DNA from: Qipengyuania gaetbuli
Lineage (GTDB): Bacteria > Pseudomonadota > Alphaproteobacteria > Sphingomonadales > Sphingomonadaceae
Assembly (NCBI RefSeq): GCF_020524765.1
Contig: NZ_JAIVLR010000002.1
Location: 646,501-710,500, forward strand
Direction of reading: 5' to 3'
Length of the DNA: 64,000 bases
In this document: one piece after another, positions 58,601-64,000 of the stretch
Numbering within the stretch: position 1 is the stretch's first letter
Layout of the letters: the number at the start of each line of letters is the position of its first letter
Position numbers and translations under genes: made by a program
The notes under the pieces: generated by a model
The model's database searches: none
What the model was told of the DNA's origin: nothing
The model's input: the letters and a program-made list of their open reading frames with translations, nothing else

Positions 58601-58913
58601 CGTCACCCGCGTGCGCTTCGACGGCGTCAGCCAGGGCGAGGGGGCGAAGAAGAACTTCGTGACCCGCCAGCTTGCCAAACTGCCCATCCAGTTCCGCATC
58701 AACATCAGGGCGCAATTCTACCAGCTGCTGACTTCGCTCAAGGCGCTTTATGACCCGGCTGCCGTGCGCGATCCGCGCGAACTGGGCCTGCTGAGCGACG
58801 ACGGCACCCGTTTCCTCCGCCGCTCTGTCACCGGCGAGGAAGTGAAGCCCGAGATTGACCCGGAAGATGTCATTCCGGATGAACCCACCATTCAGGACCA
58901 GGAAAGCGAGTAG
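55671..58913 (+). CDS. YdbH-like AsmA-type intermembrane lipid-transport protein
   Basis: 1080 aa. One N-terminal membrane helix (about residues 14-31), then ~1000 residues of beta-rich periplasmic repeats of the TamB/YhdP/YdbH type, with an AsmA_2-like signature FGPVEGASGTIEFTDL and ending in a long unstructured tail rich in Glu/Pro. In E. coli YdbH bridges the inner and outer membrane with YnbE to transport phospholipids. Here too the next two genes are YnbE-like and YdbL-like, so the operon order is conserved. ATG 55671 is 11 bp after GAGGGGG; ATG 55647 is an alternative. Confidence 0.82.
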   Translation: MTSYRPRWRKKRYAVPGLSLITLLAVFLMAWANRESIAHDFIRDQFDAYGIEGTYEIERIGGQTQVISDLVIGDPAAPDLTAKQAVVKLKYRLGLPQIGSITLVEPRLYATYLDGRLSFGSLDPLVFAESEEEPGLPAFNVAISDGRGLLETDYGPVGFKLEGKGPLDNGFTGIFAAVAPDLAIGGCEARQTTLYGKVSTDGGTPEFSGPLRQQDLTCEGNGVRVTGLVAELDAAMTPQLSDPSIEARIDTDALAIPGGAAQSLAGTIRAQIRGDDATARFSLAARGFETPQAIAAVMTAEGVARGRGGFERLEVDGNLEGNGLRLGSRLVDGIESLSQAGEGTLVEPIVRKIAASLQAQTRGSSLEARIRFRQDAKGYSLLIPQAELAGGRGGRILSLSRVQVGASTGEAARFSGNVAIGGPGLPSISGRMENNGGAGPVFRLSMAPYEAGGSTLAIPRMSIVQGEGGAFGFSGQVEATGPVPGGAVDGLSVPVSGRYGADGALALWRDCTRIAFRRIAFADLNIAGPGLTLCPPPGRPMLRSGAAGIQFAAGAPSLDLKGSLADTPIRIASGPVGFAWPGTISARNLAIALGPAESASRFVISDLQAQVGENIAGTFSNADIRLASVPLDIGNATGNWDYTGGVFTIGNASLRVADRETPDRFQPLVANGGTLTLRDSIIDARAELRDPYEGRLITIADIRQNLGTGAGYADLDVPGIVFDENFQPSPSSNICFDGGEPGPREPSGLSCLALGVVANAEGTVTGRGRIDWDSDGEVTSTGTFSTDDFDFAAAFGPVEGASGTIEFTDLLGLTTAPGQKLRVASINPGVEVLDGEIEFELRGGEVLAVAGGSWPFMGGRLILREVDFRFGVEEERRYIFEIVGLDAAQFVAQMEFENISATGIFDGTVPIVFGENGNGRIDEGILLSRPPGGNISYVGELTYEDLSPVANYAFDALRSMNFTQMRVVMEGPLAGEIVTRVRFDGVSQGEGAKKNFVTRQLAKLPIQFRINIRAQFYQLLTSLKALYDPAAVRDPRELGLLSDDGTRFLRRSVTGEEVKPEIDPEDVIPDEPTIQDQESE

Positions 58914-58918
58914 GGGCT

Positions 58919-59170
58919 ATGAGAACCGTTGAATTGACTGACCCTGCGCCCCTTGCAAGAAGCGCCGCCATGGATGTTTCAAGCAGGAGGCCGGGTTTGC
59001 GGATTTTGGCCGTCGGGCTCGTCCCGTTCGCGCTCGCAGGGTGCATCACGCTGGAAGCACCGACCGAGCCGATCGTGATCGAACTCAACGTCAATATCCG
59101 GCAGGAAGTGATCTACCGGCTCGCGGAAGACGCGGGCAACACGATCGAGGAAAACGCGGATATCTTCTGA
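58919..59170 (+). CDS. YnbE-like lipoprotein
   Basis: 83-aa predicted lipoprotein. Lipobox LVPFALAGC with Cys42, then a 41-residue mature part whose IELNVNIRQEVIYRL resembles YnbE. Partner of YdbH at the outer membrane in E. coli; here directly downstream with a five-base gap. Two starts are possible: ATG 58919 (close to AGGGG) or ATG 58970, which would give a more ordinary 24-residue signal. Confidence 0.78.
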   Translation: MRTVELTDPAPLARSAAMDVSSRRPGLRILAVGLVPFALAGCITLEAPTEPIVIELNVNIRQEVIYRLAEDAGNTIEENADIF

Positions 59171-59574
59171 TGGGTGATTTTATGACCAGGACCATGACCA
59201 AGATGATGCTGGCGGCAGCCGTGGCTGCGACCGCACTGGGCGGCATCGCGACCCCTGCCTTTGCGCAGCGCGACCCGGCCTATGCCGCGGCCCGCGCGTC
59301 GGGCGAAGTGGGCGAGAAGATGGACGGTTACCTCGGCATCGTCGGCGCCGAGACGCCGGAGCTTCGCCGGATCGTCAACGACATCAACATCAAGCGCCGC
59401 GCCGTCTATGCGGAACGGGCACAGGCCAACAATGCCACGCTCGAGGAATACGCGCTCACCGCAGGTTGCCAGGCGATTCTGGCGACTTCGCCGGGCGAAA
59501 AATACCAGGCGCCGGACGGTAGCTGGCAGACCCGTTCCAGCGCAGCCCCCTTGCGTGATTCGCGCTGCCCCTGA
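59170..59574 (+). CDS. YdbL family (DUF1318) periplasmic protein
   Basis: 134 aa. Signal peptide ending AFAQ near residue 34, mature part with ASGEVGEKMDGYLGIVG, then NDINIKRRAVYAERAQANNATLEEYA, the DUF1318 pattern. E. coli YdbL is a periplasmic partner thought to help YdbH-YnbE. Its ATG shares a base with the ynbE-like stop (TGATG), so the three genes form an operon. A 178-bp gap with hairpins follows before atpI. Confidence 0.85.
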   Translation: MGDFMTRTMTKMMLAAAVAATALGGIATPAFAQRDPAYAAARASGEVGEKMDGYLGIVGAETPELRRIVNDINIKRRAVYAERAQANNATLEEYALTAGCQAILATSPGEKYQAPDGSWQTRSSAAPLRDSRCP

Positions 59575-59672
59575 GGCTATCGGTCCCCGCGCATCTTTGC
59601 TCCGGTGACCAATATGCGACGGGTGTTGCGTTTAAAGGCGCAATTCGCCTTCCCTCCATGTTGACTCGCAAA

Positions 59673-59693
59673 GGCCCCCCTTCTAAGGGGGCC
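59673..59693. repeat. GC-rich inverted repeat upstream of atpI
   Basis: GGCCCCC (59673-59679) and GGGGGCC (59687-59693) with a 7-base loop, in the 178-bp gap between ydbL-like and atpI (59575-59752). The right arm with two adjoining bases (AAGGGGG, 59685-59691) can instead pair with CCCCCTT at 59732-59738, which abuts the atpI ribosome-binding site AAAGGAG. A TTGACT at 59661 could be a -35 but no good -10 was seen. Confidence 0.5.
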
Positions 59694-59752
59694 GCGCCCT
59701 TGGCGGGCAAGTCCCTGCGCGTGCCGCGCAACCCCCTTTAAAGGAGCAAGGC

Positions 59753-60073
59753 ATGAGCGATGACAAACCCGCACGGGAACCCATCGAGGAGGATGCGCGG
59801 ATCGACGCGCTGGAAAAGCGGCTCGCAGCCGCCCAGCAGCGCGAAGAGGAGCGTAACCGCCCGCAGGTTTCCGGTTCCGATGCGAACTATCGCAGCGGCA
59901 ACCGGGTTCTGGCGGATCTGCTCGGAGGGCTCCTTGGCGGTTCGGTGATCGGTTATGCCATTGGCTACTTTACCGGCACGAACCCGTGGGGTCTGTTGGT
60001 GGGACTGTTCCTCGGGATAGTCGTTGCCTTCAGGAACATCATCCGCGCGGCAAACCAGCGCCCCGAAGAATGA
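59753..60073 (+). CDS. atpI: ATP synthase assembly/AtpI-like protein
   Basis: 106-aa protein. N-terminal charged helix (about residues 15-35), then two membrane helices with LADLLGGLLGGSVIGYAIGY and GLLVGLFLGIVVAFRNII separated by FTGTNPWG, the AtpI/AtpZ pattern. It assists assembly of the c-ring or Mg handling in other bacteria. Starts the Fo operon, 12 bp from AAAGGAG, 54 bp before atpB. Confidence 0.85.
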   Translation: MSDDKPAREPIEEDARIDALEKRLAAAQQREEERNRPQVSGSDANYRSGNRVLADLLGGLLGGSVIGYAIGYFTGTNPWGLLVGLFLGIVVAFRNIIRAANQRPEE

Positions 60074-60127
60074 TCCCGCAATGGGGATTCCGGGGCGCTC
60101 GTTACAGGATTTAGGGACGTAACAGAC

Positions 60128-60916
60128 GTGGCAGCCGAACAGGCCAAAGTCGATCCGATGTACCAGTTCACCATCCAGCCGCTGGGCGGCTCGGAAGGTT
60201 GGGAACTCGCGGGCTATAATATCGCCTTCACCAACAGCGCGCTGTGGATGCTTATCACCACGGTCGTGCTCTTCGTGTTCGTGCTCGGCGGCATGCAGCG
60301 CCAGCTTGTGCCCGGCCGCTGGCAGATGATGGTGGAAACCTTCACCGGTTTCATCGACAACATGCTCGAAGCGAACATCGGCAAGGCCGGGCGCAAGTAT
60401 GTGCCCTATGTCTTCAGCCTGTTCATGTTCATCCTGTTCGCCAACCTGCTCGGCCTCCTGCCGCTGGGCATCGTCGGCGTCCACCCGTTCACCTTCACCA
60501 GCCACTTCACCGTGACCGGCGTCCTCGCGATCATCAGTTTCGCGATCGTCTTGATCGTTGGTTTCTGGAAGCACGGGCTGCACTTCTTCTCGCTCTTCGT
60601 GCCGCATGGCACGCCGCTGCCGATGATACCGGTGATCGCGCCGATCGAGTTCATCTCGTTCATGGTGCGCCCGTTCAGCCTCGGCCTGCGACTCTTCGTC
60701 GCCATGATGGCCGGACACGTGCTGCTCGAAGTGCTGTCCAGCTTCGTGATCGACGGTACCAATGCCGGCGTCCTGTGGGGCGGCATCGTGGGTCTGCCGA
60801 GCTTCCTTCTCATGGTCGGTATCTGCGCGCTCGAACTGCTGGTCGCAGGCATCCAGGCCTATGTTTTCGCTCTTCTGACGTCGCTGTACATCAACGACGC
60901 CGAGAACCTTCACTAA
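60128..60916 (+). CDS. atpB: ATP synthase Fo subunit a
   Basis: 262-aa membrane stator subunit that forms the proton half-channels with the c-ring. Essential Arg188 in SLGLRLF; the His/Glu pair is in the mitochondrial-like arrangement (His197 and Glu236, instead of Glu219 and His245 in E. coli), and Gln243 corresponds to E. coli Gln252. Position four after the Arg, Asn214 in E. coli, is Ala192 here (LRLFVAMMAGH). GTG start at 60128. Five or six helices. Followed by atpE after 36 bp. Confidence 0.96.
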   Translation: MAAEQAKVDPMYQFTIQPLGGSEGWELAGYNIAFTNSALWMLITTVVLFVFVLGGMQRQLVPGRWQMMVETFTGFIDNMLEANIGKAGRKYVPYVFSLFMFILFANLLGLLPLGIVGVHPFTFTSHFTVTGVLAIISFAIVLIVGFWKHGLHFFSLFVPHGTPLPMIPVIAPIEFISFMVRPFSLGLRLFVAMMAGHVLLEVLSSFVIDGTNAGVLWGGIVGLPSFLLMVGICALELLVAGIQAYVFALLTSLYINDAENLH

Positions 60917-60952
60917 GTCTTCAATTCAAAGTTTTTCCCAAAGGAGTTTGTC

Positions 60953-61180
60953 ATGGAAATGGAAGCTGCAAAGCTGGTTGGCGCCGGTCTCGCTGCAATC
61001 GGTGCCGGCATGGCCGCCATCGGTGTGGGTAACGTCTTCGGTTCGTTCCTCGAAAGCGCTCTGCGTAACCCGGGTGCTGCCGACGGCCAGCAGGGCCGCC
61101 TGTTCATCGGCTTCGCCGCTGCCGAACTTCTCGGCCTGCTGGCGTTCGTCGTTGCCATGATCCTGATCTTCGTCGCCTAA
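60953..61180 (+). CDS. atpE: ATP synthase Fo subunit c
   Basis: 75-aa proteolipid, two membrane helices with a polar loop LRNPGAADGQQGRL. The proton-carrying carboxylate is Glu58 in FAAAELLGL. Helix 1 carries the glycine-rich AGAGLAAIGAGMAAIGVGNV pattern needed for ring packing. Strong AAAGGAG ribosome-binding site upstream, as expected for the most abundant Fo subunit. Confidence 0.97.
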   Translation: MEMEAAKLVGAGLAAIGAGMAAIGVGNVFGSFLESALRNPGAADGQQGRLFIGFAAAELLGLLAFVVAMILIFVA

Positions 61181-61262
61181 TCGACGACTTTCGAGATCGC
61201 ACCGGTCGGGATACGCCCGGCCGGTGCCATGAATTTTTCGCACCCGCTTTTCGAGAGCTGCA

Positions 61263-61757
61263 ATGCCCCAGATAGCACAGCTTGCCGATACGTGGTCCAG
61301 TCAGGTCTTCTGGCTGCTGGTCTTCTTCGGCATCACTTTCTTCGTCATCGGCAAGGGCATGGTGCCCAAGGTGATGGAAACCGTTGCCCAGCGCGACGGT
61401 CAGATCGCCGCTGACCTCGCCGCAGCCAAGGCTGCGCGTGACGCGGCCGACGAACAGGAAGATGCCTGGCGGGTGCGTGAGAATGAAAACCGCGCCGCTG
61501 CACAGGCGATCGTGGCCAAGGCCAAGGACGAGGCTGCTGCCAAGTCCGAAAAGAAGCTCAAGGCTGCGCAGACCCGCATCGACAAGAAGCTTGCCGACGC
61601 GGAAGCCCGCATCGGTGAAGCCCGTACTGCGGCGCTCGCCGAAGTCGAAAGCGTTGCAGTCGAAGCGGCCCAGGACATCGCCCAGCGTCTCGCCGGTGTG
61701 AAGGTGACCAAGCCTGCCGCCGCCAAGGCAGTGAAGGAGGCAATGGCCAATGGCTAA
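61263..61757 (+). CDS. atpF': ATP synthase Fo subunit b'
   Basis: 164 aa. One N-terminal membrane helix (about residues 14-34) then a long charged coiled coil. Of the pair, this is the one with a short N-terminus and lies first after atpE, as for b' in alphaproteobacteria and photosynthetic bacteria. Its ATG is 82 bp after atpE. Overlaps the next gene by eight bases. Confidence 0.88.
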   Translation: MPQIAQLADTWSSQVFWLLVFFGITFFVIGKGMVPKVMETVAQRDGQIAADLAAAKAARDAADEQEDAWRVRENENRAAAQAIVAKAKDEAAAKSEKKLKAAQTRIDKKLADAEARIGEARTAALAEVESVAVEAAQDIAQRLAGVKVTKPAAAKAVKEAMANG

Positions 61758-62322
61758 TACCACTCCTGAAGTCTTCGCGACGGAAGCTGCCGAAGTGAAC
61801 ACCGAGGTCGGTCACGGCGGTGCAGGTACGCATGCAGAGCCCGAACTGTTCGGTCTGGCACCGTTCCAGATCGTCTCGATCGCGATGCTCATCCTCCTGC
61901 TCATCGCCTTCTTCGGTGCCAAGGTCCACAAGACCATCGCCGGCGGCCTCGACAGCAAGATCGCCGCGATCAAGGACCAGCTGGAAGAAGCCAAGCAGCT
62001 CCGCGCCGAAGCCGAAGCGCTTCGCCAGGAATATGCCGACAAGATCGCCGGTGCCGAAAAGGATGCCGAAGCCATGCTCGCCAATGCGCAGCATGAAGCC
62101 GACGCGATCCTCGAAAAGGCGGAAGCCGACAGCCAGGCCATGGTCGAGCGTCGCAAGCGCATGGCGGAAGACAAGATCGCTGCCGCAGAGCGTGAAGCGG
62201 TCGAGGACGTCCGCAACCGTGCCGCGCTCGCCGCAACTGCTGCGAGCCGCGCGCTGATCGCCGACAAGCACGACGCCGATGCCGACAAGGCGCTGGCAGA
62301 CAAGGTCATCGCCGGCATCTGA
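61750..62322 (+). CDS. atpF: ATP synthase Fo subunit b
   Basis: 190 aa, longer N-terminus than the other b-type subunit (about 40 residues before the membrane helix FQIVSIAMLILLLIAFFGA), followed by a coiled coil rich in Ala/Glu/Asp (residues ~65-180). Together with b' it forms the peripheral stalk holding F1. Both b genes overlap by eight bases, so synthesis is probably coupled. Which is called b and b' is by convention. The F1 genes are not in the window. Confidence 0.88.
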   Translation: MANTTPEVFATEAAEVNTEVGHGGAGTHAEPELFGLAPFQIVSIAMLILLLIAFFGAKVHKTIAGGLDSKIAAIKDQLEEAKQLRAEAEALRQEYADKIAGAEKDAEAMLANAQHEADAILEKAEADSQAMVERRKRMAEDKIAAAEREAVEDVRNRAALAATAASRALIADKHDADADKALADKVIAGI

Positions 62323-62344
62323 CGGTCCGACCTTTCAAAGCACG

Positions 62345-62384
62345 AAAAAGCGCGCGAGGCCATCGGGTTTCGCGCGCTTTTTTT
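62345..62384 (+). terminator. ATP synthase Fo operon terminator
   Basis: AAAAAGCGCGCG pairs with CGCGCGCTTTTT (62345-62356 with 62371-62382), and seven T follow the GC part of the stem. Lies 22 bp past the last Fo gene, so atp genes for F1 must be transcribed elsewhere. Confidence 0.92.
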
Positions 62385-62440
62385 CTTTCAATCCGGGATT
62401 GCCACGCTATTGCGAAGCGTTAGCAAAAAAGGATCGTTTC

Positions 62441-62998
62441 GTGAATCGTGTCTTCCTCACCAAGCTGCATCTCATCGCGGCTGCCATCATGTTCCCTGCC
62501 ATACTGATGTTCCTCGTTACGGGGGCGCTTTACACGTGGGGCAACACCGGTGAATGGCGGGAAGAGACGGTCCTTGTGCCGCTCGAGCAGCCGCTAGCGG
62601 AAGACGAGGCACAGCTGAAGCAGATCGCGCTTGCAGGCCTTGCGCAGCAGGGCCTTTCAGCGCCGAGTGGGAAGACCAAGGTCAGCAACGAGGATGGCGA
62701 GATTTCGCTGTCCTGGTCGGGCGCGCGCAGCGAGGCGAAAGTGGTCGCGAACGATGATCCGCTGGTCGCCGAAGTCGAGGTGAAGGAAGCTTCGCTTCAC
62801 CGCTGGCTGGTACAGTTGCACAAGGCGAAGGGTAGCACGGCTTTCAAGATTTACGCGACGGTCCTGGCAATCGTCCTCTTCCTGCTGGTGCTCAGCGGCG
62901 TGATCATGGGCCTGCAGGTCAAGGCGCTGCGCAAGCTTACGATCACCTGGAGCATCGTGGGGAGTGCCGCATTCGTGGGCTTCGTCCTGCTGGGCTAG
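62441..62998 (+). CDS. PepSY-domain membrane protein
   Basis: 185 aa. N-terminal membrane helix (residues ~8-30, LHLIAAAIMFPAILMFLVTG), then a periplasmic part of ~95 residues including SLHRWLVQLHKAKGSTAFK, and two C-terminal helices. PepSY-TM proteins often act with iron- or siderophore-related reductases, but this short form lacks the multi-helix core. GTG start at 62441 follows AAGGA. Converges with the quinone oxidoreductase (four-base overlap). Confidence 0.75.
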   Translation: MNRVFLTKLHLIAAAIMFPAILMFLVTGALYTWGNTGEWREETVLVPLEQPLAEDEAQLKQIALAGLAQQGLSAPSGKTKVSNEDGEISLSWSGARSEAKVVANDDPLVAEVEVKEASLHRWLVQLHKAKGSTAFKIYATVLAIVLFLLVLSGVIMGLQVKALRKLTITWSIVGSAAFVGFVLLG

Positions 62999-63969
62999 GG
63001 TTCCAGCACGATCTTCCCGACGATCTCTCCTGCCTCCATCGCTTCGAAGGCTTCGCGCCATCGGGCGAGGGGCAGGGTACGGTCGATATGGGGGCTGATC
63101 CGGCCTTCGCTTGCCAAGCGCTCCAGTTCGGCGGCGATCCGCGTGGCGCGGTCGGGGAAGTGACGCGCATATTCTCCGGCCCGTACGCCGACCACCGAGA
63201 ACCCCTTGATCAGCGGGATATTGACCGCGATTTCGGGAATGCGACCGGCCACGAAGCCGACGACCAGTAGCTTCCCGCCAAAGGCGACGCAGCGGGTGCT
63301 CTCGTCGAAAACGTCCCCGCCGATAGGGTCGAAGACCACGTCGCAGAGCCTGCCACCGGTAAGTTCCGCTACCTCTTCACGGAAGCGGCCCGTGTTGAGG
63401 ATTACCGCGTCCGGGGCGGCGATCCGCTCGAGTGCGGCCTGCTTATCCTCGCGGTGCGAGGCGGCAATGACCCGGGCTCCGAGTGCTTTGGCCAGATCGC
63501 AAGCCGCAAGCCCGATCCCGCCGCTCGCGCCGTGAACCAGCACTGTCTGGCCTTCCTGCAATCGGCCTAGCTCGACCAGGGCGACATAGGCCGTGTGATA
63601 GGCTGCGCCCATGGCCGCCGCCTCGGGAAAGCCTAGGCCGGCCGGGACGGGCCTGAGCGACGAGACGGGAAGGGCCACGAGATCCGCAAAGGCACCGGTT
63701 TTCGCGCCGCCCATGACGCGGTCACCGGGCGTGAAGCCGCTGCCTTCATCGGCCTCGACCACTTCGCCTGCCATTTCGAGGCCGCTGACGAAGGGCACGT
63801 CCGGCTTGAACTGGTAGGTTCCGCGGGTCATCAGCAGGTCGGGATAGTTGAGCGAAGCCGCACGCACCCTGACGAGGACTTGCCCCTCTTCCCGCACGGG
63901 GTCGGCGATATCCTCGATCTGCGTCCCCGAAAGGTCGGACGACAGCGACCGGACGACGAGTGCCTTCAT
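62995..63969 (-). CDS. NADPH:quinone oxidoreductase family protein (zinc-free MDR)
   Basis: 324-aa medium-chain reductase/dehydrogenase. N-terminal catalytic domain VRVRAASLNYPDLLMTRG, then the Rossmann part with VLVHGASGGIGLAACDLAKALGARVIAASH (about residues 142-172). No structural or catalytic zinc Cys pattern, so it belongs to the quinone oxidoreductase/enoyl reductase branch. Likely reduces quinones or enones with NADPH; start ATG at 63969. Confidence 0.93.
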   Translation of the reverse strand: MKALVVRSLSSDLSGTQIEDIADPVREEGQVLVRVRAASLNYPDLLMTRGTYQFKPDVPFVSGLEMAGEVVEADEGSGFTPGDRVMGGAKTGAFADLVALPVSSLRPVPAGLGFPEAAAMGAAYHTAYVALVELGRLQEGQTVLVHGASGGIGLAACDLAKALGARVIAASHREDKQAALERIAAPDAVILNTGRFREEVAELTGGRLCDVVFDPIGGDVFDESTRCVAFGGKLLVVGFVAGRIPEIAVNIPLIKGFSVVGVRAGEYARHFPDRATRIAAELERLASEGRISPHIDRTLPLARWREAFEAMEAGEIVGKIVLEP

Positions 63970-63973
63970 GGCG

Positions 63974-64000
63974 TCAGAAGTTGTCCTTGGCTGCCCGGAG
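63974..64000 (-). CDS. Last codons of a gene entering from the right edge
   Basis: The minus-strand frame ending with TGA at 63974-63976 reads LRAAKDNF-stop up to the window edge, four bases before the quinone oxidoreductase ATG. The close spacing and in-frame openness suggest the 3' end of a co-transcribed gene, but eight codons do not allow naming it. Confidence 0.35.
   Translation of the reverse strand, partial: LRAAKDNF

Overview
The window is a gene-dense, high-GC chromosomal segment with no mobile elements, rRNA or CRISPR. Gene content points to an alphaproteobacterium of the Sphingomonadales, probably an Erythrobacteraceae-type organism: DnaE2/ImuC, paired b and b' subunits in the ATP synthase Fo operon, Coq4-type ubiquinone proteins, PstA/PstC with long N-terminal extensions, and the short sphingomonad-style conserved hypotheticals. 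That placement is an inference from gene families, not from a search.

Layout. 1-3.8 kb: tail of dnaE2, a LysE exporter and an extensin-like protein with a zinc-peptidase-like motif. 3.2-12.6 kb (minus strand): a complete phosphate-starvation locus in transcription order phoR, phosphate-selective porin, pstS, pstC, pstA, pstB, phoU, phoB, and an unknown membrane-anchored protein. Direct repeats with an 11-bp period that resemble Pho boxes lie upstream of the porin and of pstS. 12.6-12.8 kb: two identical tRNA-Glu genes. 12.9-19.6 kb: recJ, a flavodoxin, a DUF4261-like protein, an orphan AHH-nuclease-domain protein, nitronate monooxygenase, an amidohydrolase and a stress-type protein. 19.8-27.1 kb (minus strand): branched-chain amino acid synthesis, ilvB - 99-aa unknown - ilvN - ilvC - DUF6151 protein - lldD-like oxidase - leuA. 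A 15-codon leader ORF rich in Leu/Ile codons precedes leuA, and a strong hairpin precedes ilvB. 27.1-31.4 kb: miaA and serB overlap head to head, then two coq4 paralogues flank an iodotyrosine-deiodinase-like nitroreductase.

31.4-35.6 kb: DUF3052 and DUF6122 proteins, purL, two membrane proteins. 35.6-44.4 kb (plus strand): xseB, ispA, coaD, a periplasmic cyclophilin, queA, a YadGH-like ABC exporter, two outer-membrane proteins, tgt and an SDR; queA and tgt give two queuosine steps. 44.5-47.4 kb: S9 peptidase, M50-like membrane protease, small unknown. 47.5-51.9 kb (minus strand): rpsD, trpF, a GNAT, pyrF, lapA, purB. 52-59.6 kb: a DUF3857/transglutaminase/TPR protein, radC, and a ydbH-ynbE-ydbL-like operon for envelope lipid transport. 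59.7-62.4 kb: ATP synthase Fo operon atpI-atpB-atpE-atpF'-atpF with a terminator. The end holds a PepSY protein, a quinone oxidoreductase and the last codons of another gene.

No stretch over 300 bases lacks a gene. The window reads as core chromosome rather than an accessory island. The most interesting material is regulatory (Pho repeats, leuA leader) and in small or paralogous genes (ilv-operon 99-aa protein, coq4 pair with the deiodinase-like enzyme, orphan AHH protein).
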